From contig NC_050096.1 of NCBI RefSeq assembly GCF_902167145.1, forward strand, positions 157,603,825-157,667,824: a stretch of 64,000 nt of DNA, in the 5' to 3' direction. The notes below the pieces were generated by a model that worked only from the letters and a program-made list of their open reading frames with translations, was not told where the DNA came from and made no database searches. The translations under genes and the position numbers were made by a program. Below, piece by piece: positions 55,601 through 64,000 of this stretch (the stretch's first letter is position 1; each line of letters begins with the position of its first letter). This DNA is from Zea mays. Lineage: Eukaryota; Streptophyta; Magnoliopsida; Poales; Poaceae.

Positions 55601-57100
55601 CTTTTCCACTGGGGATTCTATCATAGCAAAAGCACAAGAACGGGTGCATCCCTGGTCGGGTAGATATAAGGTAATCTCACCATCAACAGGGGAGCGGAGT
55701 TCTATGGCTCTAGCTGCAACATCAATCACTGCGTGGTGTCGTGACAACCAATCAGTCCCTAAGATGATATCCACACTATCCAATCCCATTATCATTAGGG
55801 TAGTTTTGAAAATGAGACTACCCAGCTTAATTGGTACGTGCCTACAGATCTGATAGGAGGCAACCCTGCCTCCTGGTGTTGAGATTGTAATACCCCCATT
55901 GGTGTGGTGAAAAGGCAGTTGGCACTTGGAGCAAAATTTGGTACTGATAAAACTATGTGAAGCACCGGAATCAAAAAGAACAATAGCAGGAAAATTTAAT
56001 ACTGTAAAGATACCAGTCATGACGGGTGCTCCCTCTGGGATATCAACCATGGTGGTGAAGTTCAGCCTGCCCTGCCTCACTTGCACCTTCTGTCTCTTGC
56101 CTTGGTTCTGATTTGCATTCTGCCCTTGCCTCTGCTGGTTCCTGGGGCAGTTCTTGGCATAATGCCCAGTGTTGCCACAAGTGAAACATCTGTTATCATT
56201 GGCTTGGCGGTACTGCTGCTGCTGATTAATCCGCTGTGCTGGAAACTGGTTGCGGTTGAGTGCCTGCTGCTGCTGAGGTCGGATTACCCATCGCCCTTGC
56301 TGCTGCTGGGGTCCCCTACCCTGGGTGTCAGACACAATCCGGAAACGCTGCGGCTGAGCTGAGGGTCCTGCCACAGGAGTCTTCCTTTTCTTCTCTGCCT
56401 GCCTAGCTGTAATGCAGTCCTCTTGGGAGATAGCCATGTTGACCAACTCATTGTAGCTGTTGGCCCTGACGGTGTTGAGACGATCCCGGAGCTTAGTGCT
56501 GAGCCCTCTTCTGAATCTGTCCCTCTTCTTCTCATCTGTATCTGCATGATATCCCGCGTACTGGCACAAGTCATTAAAGGCCTGGGCATATTGTAACACT
56601 GTCCTGTTGCCCTGAGTGAGTGCCAAGAACTCATTGAGTTTCCTGTCCATGATCCCTGCTGGTATATGGTGCCCTCTGAAAGCTGCCTTAAACTCCCTCC
56701 ACTCCACCTCTCGGTCCTCTGGCTGCATAGCTAGAAAGTGATCCCACCAAGTCCGTGCAGGTCCGCGAAGCTGCTGGGTGGCGAACCTGACCTTGGTGAC
56801 CTCTGAGCAAACTCCATGGAGCAGTGGAAATTTGGACTCCACCACTCGCAGCCACACATCTGCGTCAAGTGGGTCTTCTGCCCTTGTGAATAGTGGAGGC
56901 TGAGTGCTGAGGAATTCCTGATAGGTGGCCACCGCGGGGTGACGCGGGTGGTCTCCACCACCATAATGCTGGGGTGGTGGCTGACGTTGAGCCAGCTGCC
57001 TCAGGATCTCATTCTGCTGAGCCATGAGCTCCTGCAGAGTGGGAGGTGGGGGTGGTGGCGGAACGTGCTCGTTCTGGCCACGACGCTGCCTCCCAGCCAT
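52691..57100 (-). CDS. gag-pol: Chromovirus Gag-Pol polyprotein with chromodomain, intact
   Basis: One open frame. It is open back to an ATG at 57190 (1499 codons), but the ATG at 57100 (MAGRQRRG) fits family practice and directly follows a 3' splice-like TTTTTCAG; from there it is 1469 residues. In the longer numbering: gag 85-250, CCHC knuckle 335-348 ([14 protein letters not shown]), protease DSG 407-409, RT about 560-760 with FIDD at 718-721, RNase H about 880-1000, integrase with HHCC zinc finger and D, D, E in [15 protein letters not shown] and DGQTERVN, and a C-terminal chromodomain ([15 protein letters not shown]). The chromodomain is known to steer such elements to marked heterochromatin. 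No stop or frameshift; all catalytic residues checked are present. Confidence 0.96.
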   Translation of the reverse strand: MAGRQRRGQNEHVPPPPPPPTLQELMAQQNEILRQLAQRQPPPQHYGGGDHPRHPAVATYQEFLSTQPPLFTRAEDPLDADVWLRVVESKFPLLHGVCSEVTKVRFATQQLRGPARTWWDHFLAMQPEDREVEWREFKAAFRGHHIPAGIMDRKLNEFLALTQGNRTVLQYAQAFNDLCQYAGYHADTDEKKRDRFRRGLSTKLRDRLNTVRANSYNELVNMAISQEDCITARQAEKKRKTPVAGPSAQPQRFRIVSDTQGRGPQQQQGRWVIRPQQQQALNRNQFPAQRINQQQQYRQANDNRCFTCGNTGHYAKNCPRNQQRQGQNANQNQGKRQKVQVRQGRLNFTTMVDIPEGAPVMTGIFTVLNFPAIVLFDSGASHSFISTKFCSKCQLPFHHTNGGITISTPGGRVASYQICRHVPIKLGSLIFKTTLMIMGLDSVDIILGTDWLSRHHAVIDVAARAIELRSPVDGEITLYLPDQGCTRSCAFAMIESPVEKIPVVCDYPDVFPDELPGMPPDRDIEFAIELQPGTAPISKRPYRMPPAELAELKKQLQELLDKGFIRPSTSPWGCPALFVKKKDESLRMCVDYRPLNAVTIKNKYPLPRIDVLFDQLVGAKVFSKIDLRSGYHQIKIRASDIPKTAFSTRYGLYEFLVMSFGLTNAPAYFMYLMNSVFMPELDKFVVVFIDDILIYSKNEAEHTKHLHTVLQRLRDHHLYAKLSKCEFWLKEIKFLGHTISQDGVSVDPEKVQEVMDWKPPTTVKQIRSFLGLAGYYRRFIPDFSRIAKPMTELLKKGVKFEWSQKCEDAFHTLRQHLTTAPVLAQPDNAKPFEVYCDASGTGLGCVLMQESRVIAYASRALRPHEQNYPTHDLELAAVVHALKIWRHYLMGAHCNIYTDHKSLKYIFTQADLNMRQRRWLELIKDYDLEVHYHPGKANVVADALSRKGQCNCMSMDVGVTTLCDELCKLNLEVVSSGNLSYISVEPTLQEQIVRAQVEDKGVQVIKDMIKQKAEKYKCFRQDSKGILWFGDRLVVPKDPELRKKILDEAHLSKFSMHPGSNKMYHDLRSLYWWTRMKREIAKYISECDTCQRIKASHLKAAGPLQPLPIPSWKWEDICMDFIVGLPNTSRHHDSIWVIVDRLTKTAHFLPMHTTHRAEKYAEIYVDQIVRLHGIPKTIVSDRGAPFVARFWEQLQESLGTHVIRSSAYHPQTDGQTERVNQILEDMLRACALHYGKDWDKCLSLAEFSYNNSYQSSLKMAPFEALYGRRCRTPLNWSQAGEREIFGPDLVLEAEAKVRVITKNLEAAQARQRSYHDKRRKPLQFEVGDHVYLKVSPTKGVQRFGIKGKLAPRYIGPYEIKEACGPVAYQVELPPHMSAVHNVFHVSQLRKCVRLPTEVLPEPDIEVEPDLSYQEYPVKVLDQKERSTRARSVRMYKVQWSHHSVEEATWETEDFLRSRFPDFLPKGVGM

Positions 57101-57381
57101 CTGAAAAATCACATACATACTTAATACCATAGTTCCGAAACTCCCAATTTTATCACGGGAAAAGTTAAACAGCGGAAATTTAAGAGGCATAAATTTTTCC
57201 TTCCTTCCAAGATTAAGCTAATAACAGCATCCATCCATCAAGCTCCCCAGAGAGTTTAATACGATTACATCAAAATGTTCCAAAATGACTCAACTCTACC
57301 TAGCCTAGTACCCCAAGGGTGCAAAAGCTAAGCTAGTGGCGAGGAGTCCGACTGTCCGACTTCTAAGCCTACCCTGGACAC
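57101..57381 (-). other. Spacer between the leader ORF and gag, with a possible intron end
   Basis: Non-coding. On the minus strand the last bases before the gag ATG read GTGATTTTTCAG, a good plant 3' splice site. A spliced leader could therefore bring gag next to the 5' cap by removing the upstream ORF. The matching donor is not certain. Confidence 0.4.
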
Positions 57382-58251
57382 CTAGTGAGCGAACGAAGCA
57401 ACACTGGACTCGGGGGAAGGTGGTCTCCCCGAGCCAGCAGTGTCCACACTGGAGGCAGGCTCATCTCCTCCCTCAATGTCGACGTCCTCGTCGCCCTCTT
57501 GGTCCTGGATCTCCTGGTGGTGCATGTCCAGGTGCTCATTTGCTTCTGCCAGCTGCTGCTGAGTGTTGAGGAGCTGATCCTCTAGGACCTCAATGGTGTT
57601 CTCCCGGGTGCCCACTAGCTCCTCCAACTCATGAATCTCACCAGACAGCTGCTCCACTTGCAAATCCTTCTCGACCATTTCTTGCGACAAGTCGACTACA
57701 AGCTCCTCTCGGTTATCCAATGTGATCTTGGTGGCCTCCAGCAGTGCCATCAGATGGGACATGGCCTCACCGCGCATCACCTGCAGACGGTACAGAGCAT
57801 TCATGCACCGCACTGTCAAGTGCGCAGTCTGCCCTGGGTAGATGGCCCAGATGTCCTTGGCATGTTCCACCCGATCCTTCCACATTGGGTCGTCCTCCTT
57901 TTCAGCGGGGAACAAGCCAATGGGATGGGTAGCCAGCTCTAAGGGATGGAATCCACAGAAGGTAGTCAGTCCATGCAGCGCGATCGCCTCGATCGTGTCC
58001 TCCGCACGGTATCCGAAGGACTCGGAGTCCAAGGAGCGCCAGCCTGGCTGCAGGGGATGAGGCTCCAAGGTCATCCTCACCCTACAGCGGGGCACTCGGT
58101 GCTTCTCGAACTGCTGCGCCGCGTACTGAGGGGGTGTCGTGTATCCAGCCCCCTGAAGTACCTCCCACAGAATGCGGGGAAAACCCTCTCGTGCAAGTCC
58201 GTCCGTATGGGTCAGTGCATTTCCGTCATCGGAGGATCCATGGGAAGTCAT
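57382..58251 (-). CDS. Extra ORF ahead of gag in the chromovirus, 289 codons, function unknown
   Basis: ATG at 58251 (MTSHGSSDD), stop at 57382-57384, same strand as gag-pol and upstream of it. The N-terminal 150 residues look globular (LWEVLQGAGYTTPPQYAAQ, EPHPLQPGWRSLDS, GLTTFCGFHPLELATHPIG, YPGQTAHLTVRCMNALYRL). Residues about 165-240 form a coiled coil rich in E, L and Q (EMVEKDLQVEQLSGEIHELE), and the end is acidic (DEDVDIEGGDE). I do not recognise a named domain. It is intact in an element with nearly identical LTRs, so it has been kept open up to recent transposition. It may assist gag, RNA or regulation; this is inference only. Confidence 0.8.
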   Translation of the reverse strand: MTSHGSSDDGNALTHTDGLAREGFPRILWEVLQGAGYTTPPQYAAQQFEKHRVPRCRVRMTLEPHPLQPGWRSLDSESFGYRAEDTIEAIALHGLTTFCGFHPLELATHPIGLFPAEKEDDPMWKDRVEHAKDIWAIYPGQTAHLTVRCMNALYRLQVMRGEAMSHLMALLEATKITLDNREELVVDLSQEMVEKDLQVEQLSGEIHELEELVGTRENTIEVLEDQLLNTQQQLAEANEHLDMHHQEIQDQEGDEDVDIEGGDEPASSVDTAGSGRPPSPESSVASFAH

Positions 58252-58652
58252 CTGTGTACGGTTAAGCGTAAGTAAAAGAAAAGAATTATAAAAAGAACAA
58301 GAAAATAAAACTCAGCCTCTCTCTAGTTAAGTAAAAGGCACTAAGGACCTAGCTGGGTGTTATCTTGTTTTTAAGTCCTTACTTTAGTTATCCATTGCTT
58401 AATTATGAATGCATGCATGCTCGTCCTGAACGACCTCACAACAAGATAGAAGGAATAGGGAGGAACTCCCATCCTGTAAAAGTGGCCTGTAGGGCCTAGT
58501 TACTTAGCCACCTAGCTACCCTTCTATTAACCTAAGGCTTCGCGTCCTAGGTCTATCCTGCTCGTCCTACTATCTATCCAACCTTGTTTCTATCCAATTT
58601 TATTTAGGAAAATTGATGGTATTTACATTTTATTGATTCCTCTGTGGTGGTA
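58252..58652. other. Leader of the chromovirus between primer site and extra ORF
   Basis: About 400 bp, no gene. Polypyrimidine and ATGCATGCATGC-type words are seen. It should be part of the untranslated leader of the element RNA and may hold the packaging signal. Confidence 0.5.
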
Positions 58653-58667
58653 CAAGCTCCGATACCA
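58653..58667 (-). other. Primer-binding site of chromovirus (initiator Met tRNA type)
   Basis: The minus strand reads TGGTATCGGAGCTTG two bases from the LTR. TGGTATC-GAGC is the classic site complementary to the 3' end of initiator methionine tRNA; one base differs from the common TGGTATCAGAGC form. Confidence 0.85.
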
Positions 58668-58669
58668 GC

Positions 58670-61600
58670 TGTGGCGGAACTGCCCGAATTATTCCAACTT
58701 AAGTGTCCAAGTCCCGCCTTAGAGGCTAGACCACACTTAAATGGGAATAACCCGTCAATCCCTCGGATCTAGTCCGACACGGCCACTGACAGGATCAAGT
58801 ACCACAATCTCACTCGAAGGTGAGTCACAGAGCAAATACAATAAAGCATAAAACCATACATGCCATAATGTTAAATTATTACATCACCATCATCATCATC
58901 GGAGTTTTTGCAAAAGTATCCATCATTGTTCGAAGTGCAGCGGAATAAAACTAACGGTAAATAAAACAGAGAGATGGGGAAGCCTGTCCCATCACTCCTC
59001 ATGCTCCTCCTCAGCCGAGGCAGGGTCCCACTCGACAGTCCAACCCGGTGGCAGGGTGGTCGGCCAAGTTATCCCAGCAACCATCTCCTCCAGAGAACCT
59101 GTAAAAATTATGCCACAAGCAAGGCTGAGTATACTAATACTCAGCTAGACTTACCCGGTGTGAGGAGTCTACTCCTCTACCTCTAGACATGCAGCTGTTT
59201 GGCTGTGGGGTTTGGTTGCCAAAAGCACTAGCTGAGTTTCTAAATCAAGATTTTAACTTAGTCAAGTTAAGTGTGACTCTCTTAAGGCTAAAAGTGAACT
59301 ATCTACTCATACATGGTAACAAGCATTATTAACAATCAACATCTTATCTCAACTCATCATACTTCCACTTATTACTCAATGTAGCAGCATGGATCAAGCA
59401 GTCTCATTAACTGCGAGAAGCAGACGATTCGAATCGAGTTTTTATCCTTGCAAGGTAAACCTAAACACACGACATGTAGGGGCACTCCGTCCCCACACAT
59501 ATCAACCGTCCCCATCGATTCCCTGGCAACAGAACAGGGCTCACCGCCTTGGCGTACAATGCCCCACTGACCCCGACTGGCCGTCGTGCAGTGGCCGCAC
59601 TTGTACCCACCATAACCGGAATGGGAGACCTCGTCTCAGGTCGCGTGAGGGGCAAAGTCTGCGGGCAGGTTCACTCAGGTACTAGGCTTACCGATTTACC
59701 ATATTTCTCGGCATGTGCTTAGTACGTTCAAACGCTTGACTCACGGTACCACACCTTAATCCTTATTCAAATTTTCATCCCGTGAACAACCAATCCCCAT
59801 GGATTGCTGTCACAAACCAGTATCAGTATGATATGAAAGTGGGTACAATCAATGTCCTGACCTCACGCGAGTGCTAGAAAAATCACTCGACTTCTACCGA
59901 GATCCTACTTTATAAAGCAGCTACTCGACTTAGCATACTAGTATTCATCTCAATAGGATTCCTGAGATCATGCAACTAGGGTTTCAAGAAATTCCTACAC
60001 TTAAGTGCACAATCAATCCTACAATCATTAAGTGAAGTAAAATAGCATAAATAACAGGTTATGCATAAAACCGGGGCTTGCCTTCCAAAGCAGTGGCAGG
60101 CAGGTCCTCCTGAGTTGGCTCTGGTGCTGGATCTGGGGCTACCTCCTGAGCAACTCCTTGCTCCGGCACGAGGATGTACTCTCCGTCAGCAAGATTACAG
60201 TCTATCGAAATGCAATGAACATGTATGTCATGATTATGCATGATTTAAGAGCATTAAGTTTAAAGAAACTAAGTAAGAATTCACTTAAGGTTTTCTCAGT
60301 TAGGTGGGGCTCCTAGTGGTACATAGATAGACTTATTACTCTTTGGACTTAAGTTTTTCTTGTAGGATAACATAGTGGATTTATATTGCCTTGATACATT
60401 TAAGTGGACAGCAAATAAAGTTTTTAGGGACAACCTTATTCATATCTTGCATCTCTCTTCCCTAAATTTCCCTGTAGGTTTTCTAGGGTAGACTTGAACT
60501 ACAACAGGGTTTTAAAAATTTCCAAAAATTCTATAAATATTACAGTGGGTTGTCACTGGCTAATTTAGCTTGTTTTTAAGAATTTGAGGCTTAAAGTATA
60601 AAAGTTTGGCCTTAAACAAAAATAACAAAAGTTAGGTAAAAAGGGGCACTTTACACTACACCTCTTAGTTAGGGGTAGGTTCTGCCCTAAAGGTCATTTT
60701 TGTTGGCATCCTCTGGTAATGATAGGTCTTTGTGCTAAAAATCACAGGAAACTAAGGGGTGGTTAATTTGCTATGATTTTCCCAAGGTTTAATGTCAAAA
60801 AGGCACTTTCTACTACCTTACCATTTGAAAAATGTCAAACAGCAGATTTCATATTTTTCTTAGGTTCTTTCTATTAAAACAATAGTTATCCCAAGGGTGG
60901 GGGTGTTTTCACCTTGGGGTTATTTTTGTGGAATTTTTCTAAGTTATCCCTGTTTTATTAATTTAAAGGAGATCTTAATTATTTTACACTAAAACAGGGC
61001 ATGACATATTTTTCTAGTGAACTACATTAACTAAGGATCTTAACAAAAATAGGTGTGCTCTCTGATTCAACATTTGTGCCACTTTTCCTATTTTTCTTAA
61101 ACTTAAGCACATTATGGAATAAGGGGTAAAACTAATTTAAATGGAGTAGACAGAGGGGTTTAACATTTTTAAACAGGTCAGTAGGTAAACAAAAACTTCT
61201 CCAAATTTTTCTAACCCTAGTCAAATGCCCTAACTATTTTTCCTACTATTATTTAACTTTTGGCCAAAGTTAACATTAAATCAGATCTTTTAAGTTTTCC
61301 ACAGCACCAAGGGGTTTTATATTTTTCCTACATAGGTTACATGATTTAGAGTCTGGCAAAATTAGTTTGACCAAATTTGGATAAACCAAACAGAAGTTAT
61401 GGGTTTTTAAAGTTCCTGTTTGAATTTAAATTAGGTTTTAATTAAGTTTTTCTGGAAAAACCGTTTGTACCGAGACCCCTGGGTTTAAAACAAATCAAAC
61501 CTCACAGATCTACCCCTAAGGCACTATTCCTCTGAGTCTCTGGCTTTGCACTTAACCCCCTGGGTTTCTTTCCCTCCCACCCGCGGTCCCTCCCCCTACT

Positions 61601-63047
61601 GAAACAGTAGCCGCGGCAAAAGAAAGGGCGGCGCGGCTTACCGGCGGCGAGGTAGGTCCGGCGAGGTGGTCGATGATGTTCAGGAGGTCGAGACGGTCAC
61701 GGCGATGTGCGGGTCGGCGTCAGAGGTGGTCGGAGCTGCTCGGTCCACGTGCGCAGGCGGCGGAGGTCGACGGTGAGGTCTGCTCCGGCCAAAACATGGC
61801 GGCAGGGGTCAATCAAAGGGTACGAGGAGCTTCGCGGGATGACACAGAGGCCATACGCGCGAGGAATCGGAAAATGGCGAAGGGGTTTACCCGGTCCACG
61901 TGCGCCGGCGGGTTCGTGAACTCCGGTGAGCGTGATTCGGCTTCTCCGGTGACGCGGGCTCCCGGGTAAGGCTTGAGCAAGGTTCACGGCTTCACCAGGA
62001 AACTTTCTGGGGGCTTGGATCGAACGGAGGATGGCTGGAGAGGGGTTGGCCACGGAGGTGGTGCTCGGGCGGCACTGGCGGGTCGCGGGGAGGTCGTCGG
62101 AGGCAACGGCTGGCTCGGGCAAGTCCGGCGAAGTACGGACGAGGCAACGGGGGAAACAACCGAGCGCTGGGGCTGGCTTTATAGCCTTGGCGCGGGCGTG
62201 GTCACGGGGGGCCGTGGGCGCGCGGGGGTTCGCGCACCGGCGTGCTCTGAGCGCGCCCCCGGGTGCCAGCATGCGTCGAACACGTGGATGGTTGCGTCTG
62301 CCAAGGTTCAACGGCCGGTTTGAGCGCCATGGCGTGCACAACTCGGCAAGGTCACTGTGTACGGTCACTTCTCTGCTCCAAATCCTACCTTTTTGTTGTG
62401 GGTTCCAAGTCGAGATTTGGTCTGGACAGAGAGATAGAGAGGGGAGAAGTTTGCTGTGTCAGCAGGGTTCAAACCGAGACAAAAGGGGTGTCAAGTCGTG
62501 TCTAGAGCCCTAGGGTAGGTGTCATCTCTTTCCAGGGTGTTCTAGGGTTAGTTTGGCGCCTTTTTGTCAATTGGGTCGACAGGCTTTGAAAAGGGGATCA
62601 AGGTGAACATGAGAGATCTTTGCTTAGGGGTTGGTTCTTGACTTAGGCAAAAATCTGAATTTTTCTCTTGTGTTCAACCTTTGGTGATCTTTTTAGGACT
62701 TTTCTGCAAACTTTTTGTGGGTACTTCCTTACTATTAATGGTAGGTTATTGAGTGTATTACAACCTTTATATGTGGTCCAAGCCATGATCTTGATGTTTA
62801 CATGCTCTTTTGATCATGGCTTCAATTTGGGTTATAATTGCCTATGGGGGGGTTTTGCTCTAGGGTTTTGGGAGATCCCCACTTAGATGTGCAGGATAAG
62901 CTAGGGCATGACATCCAAAGTGGATTACCCTTGCTTAGGACTTCGAATTTCAAGTGTGGCACACTTTGCCCAATTTAATCTTCATATGATAATGGGTAAA
63001 GGGGAAACTCTGGTATGGACACCCTGAGTAACACCTGGGGTGTTACA
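58670..63047 (-). repeat. 5' LTR of chromovirus (4378 bp)
   Basis: Same length and almost the same sequence as 48067-52444. The TATA-like word is at 62176-62183 on the minus strand; if used, U3 would be about 0.9 kb and R-U5 about 3.5 kb. Confidence 0.95.
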
Positions 63048-63226
63048 TTAAGAACATCTTTGGAGCTCCTAAACTTGCTCTTATCACACTCGAAGGTGTA
63101 ACCACAGGTTTATTACATCAAGTTGAAGGTTAAACCTTCCTGTATTGTCTTTTGCCATAGAAATATAAATAATAGTAGAAATAAAACACATCAGGATTTT
63201 CTTCTGGCCAAAACTTTGTGACATCT
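63048..63226. other. Element C spacer resuming after the chromovirus
   Basis: Short continuation of the repeat zone interrupted at 48066. No gene. It precedes the gag 3' end. Confidence 0.6.
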
Positions 63227-64000
63227 TTAGTAGATGTGTCTGGATTCGGGCACAGTGCTATTAACTGTGCGAGCCTCGGACTGTTCCTGAAGATCACGTT
63301 GTGGTTGAGGCCGAAGGTGCCCTTTTAGATGTTGATCATGGTTTTGGATAGGCACCATTGGTGGTGGTGGTCGCAACTTAGCCCAGGAAGCTTGGGAATG
63401 ATTCGCCGAAGCAACAGAGGCCGTGGGATGTTGGTTGCCCACATACTTCGGGATATACGGGGAGTAGCACGAAGCAGTATGCAGGACCTCCTTCGGCTGA
63501 TTCTGTCATGCTTCGGCTTCAGCGATTTCCTTCTGTTTCTGGATCATTACCTCGCACATCCTTGTGGAATGACCCTTATCTTCACCGCAAAATAAGCAAA
63601 ACAGTCTCCTGGGCTGATTTCCAAATCTTCCTCCGAAGCTTCTCCCCCCTCTACCTCTTGGAGCCGGTGGCCTGAAAGAGCTTTGTTGTGCTCCTGACGA
63701 TTGAGAGCTGTGCTGCTGCCCTTGGGTAGGATTTCCCCTGTCGCCGCTTGAGCTGGGATTATGGATCGACCTGACATGCCTAGGGTGGAGTCTTCCTCCA
63801 AAGCCCCTAGTCATCTCAGAGTATCTGTAAGCTTCTTCCCGTCTTTTCCAAAAATCATTGTCAGCTCGGATGTATTCATCCATCTTCTGGAGGAGCTTCT
63901 CCAAGGTTTGTGGTGGCTTTCTTGCAAAGTATTGTGTTGTAGGTCCTGGCCGGAGCCCCTTGATCATGGCCTCAATGACAATTTCATTGGGCACTGTAGG
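63227..64000 (-). pseudogene. gag: Gag of element C, C-terminal part
   Basis: Open from the right edge to a TGA at 63506-63508, then in frame on to 63227. Clearly the same gag as in B: EIVIEAMIKGLRPGP, KPPQTLEKLLQKMDEYI, an Arg/Gly-rich stretch, the CCHC knuckle CLFCGEDKGHSTRMC (about 63560-63605) and the ending NSTVPESRHIY. In B the matching TGA position is a sense codon. The N-terminal half and the 5' LTR are outside the window. No protease follows. Confidence 0.88.

Larger units (their letters stand above)
48067..63047 (-). mobile_element. Complete Tekay/Del-type chromovirus (Gypsy) with intact gag-pol and an extra ORF
   Basis: 14,981 bp, minus orientation, perfect 5-bp target duplication TTAAG (48062-48066 and 63048-63052). 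LTRs of 4378 bp at both ends; I see only two differences between them (near 49264 and 51609 and their partners 10,603 bp on). Order: 5' LTR, initiator-Met-type primer site, 289-codon ORF, gag-PR-RT-RH-IN-chromodomain, polypurine tract, 3' LTR. All parts needed for transposition look intact, so it is a candidate for a recently active or still active element. Confidence 0.95.
43251..64000 (-). mobile_element. Element C: gag-only relative of A and B, hosting the chromovirus, cut by the window edge
   Basis: Own DNA at 43251-48066 and 63048-64000. Minus orientation: 3' LTR 43251-43927, polypurine tract, antisense gene, repeat zone, gag running off the right edge; the 5' LTR is outside. Removing the chromovirus leaves only about 1.1 kb between the antisense gene and the gag end, so there is no room for pol. 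Inserted in the Sirevirus after integrase; left flank AAGAT. Confidence 0.88.

Noticed and set aside
57188..57190. ATG at 57190 as the gag start of the chromovirus
   Set aside because: The extra 30 residues are hydrophobic and cross a probable 3' splice site; the ATG at 57100 fits the gag N-terminus better.

Overview
This window is intergenic DNA of a grass, almost certainly maize (Zea) or a close relative. It is essentially one stack of nested transposable elements, and I see no convincing host gene. The pointers to maize are the element families recognised by sequence memory: Huck-like and xilon/diguus-like Tat-lineage Gypsy elements, an Opie/Ji-like Sirevirus, a Tekay/Del-type chromovirus and a TNP2-type CACTA transposase. 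Family names are my recognition, not database results.

Layout from left to right. (1) 1-8041: element A, a minus-strand Tat-type Gypsy element whose left part lies outside the window. It carries protease-RT-RNaseH-integrase starting 44 bp from its 5' LTR, so it has no gag. It also carries an intron-containing gene on the opposite strand. (2) 8042-10120: unassigned DNA with a 258-bp tandem duplication, a tRNA-like sequence and T-rich repeats. (3) 10121-20354: a decayed CACTA (TNP2) transposase gene, split by element B (12410-19936). Element B is a relative of A that holds gag but no pol, plus the same antisense gene. (4) 20355-22786 and 42645-43250: a decayed Sirevirus (gag, protease, integrase), truncated at its left side. 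Its integrase is split by a Huck-like element (22787-42644), and that element's RT is split by a second Huck-like element in the opposite orientation (27721-36749). (5) 43251-48066 and 63048-64000: element C, another gag-only relative of A and B, inserted in the Sirevirus. (6) 48067-63047: a complete chromovirus inside C, with 4378-bp LTRs at both ends, a perfect TTAAG target duplication, an intact gag-pol frame with chromodomain, and an extra 289-codon ORF ahead of gag.

How the parts relate. Elements A, B and C have homologous LTR ends and the same type of primer-binding site, yet divide the coding functions: A has pol only, B and C have gag only. All three carry the same three-exon antisense gene, with its own TATA box where visible. 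Both Huck-like copies share one internal deletion that fuses mid-RT to the integrase tail, so they look like a mobilised defective lineage. Together they form a large inverted repeat. The order of insertion can be read from the nesting; the chromovirus is the youngest.
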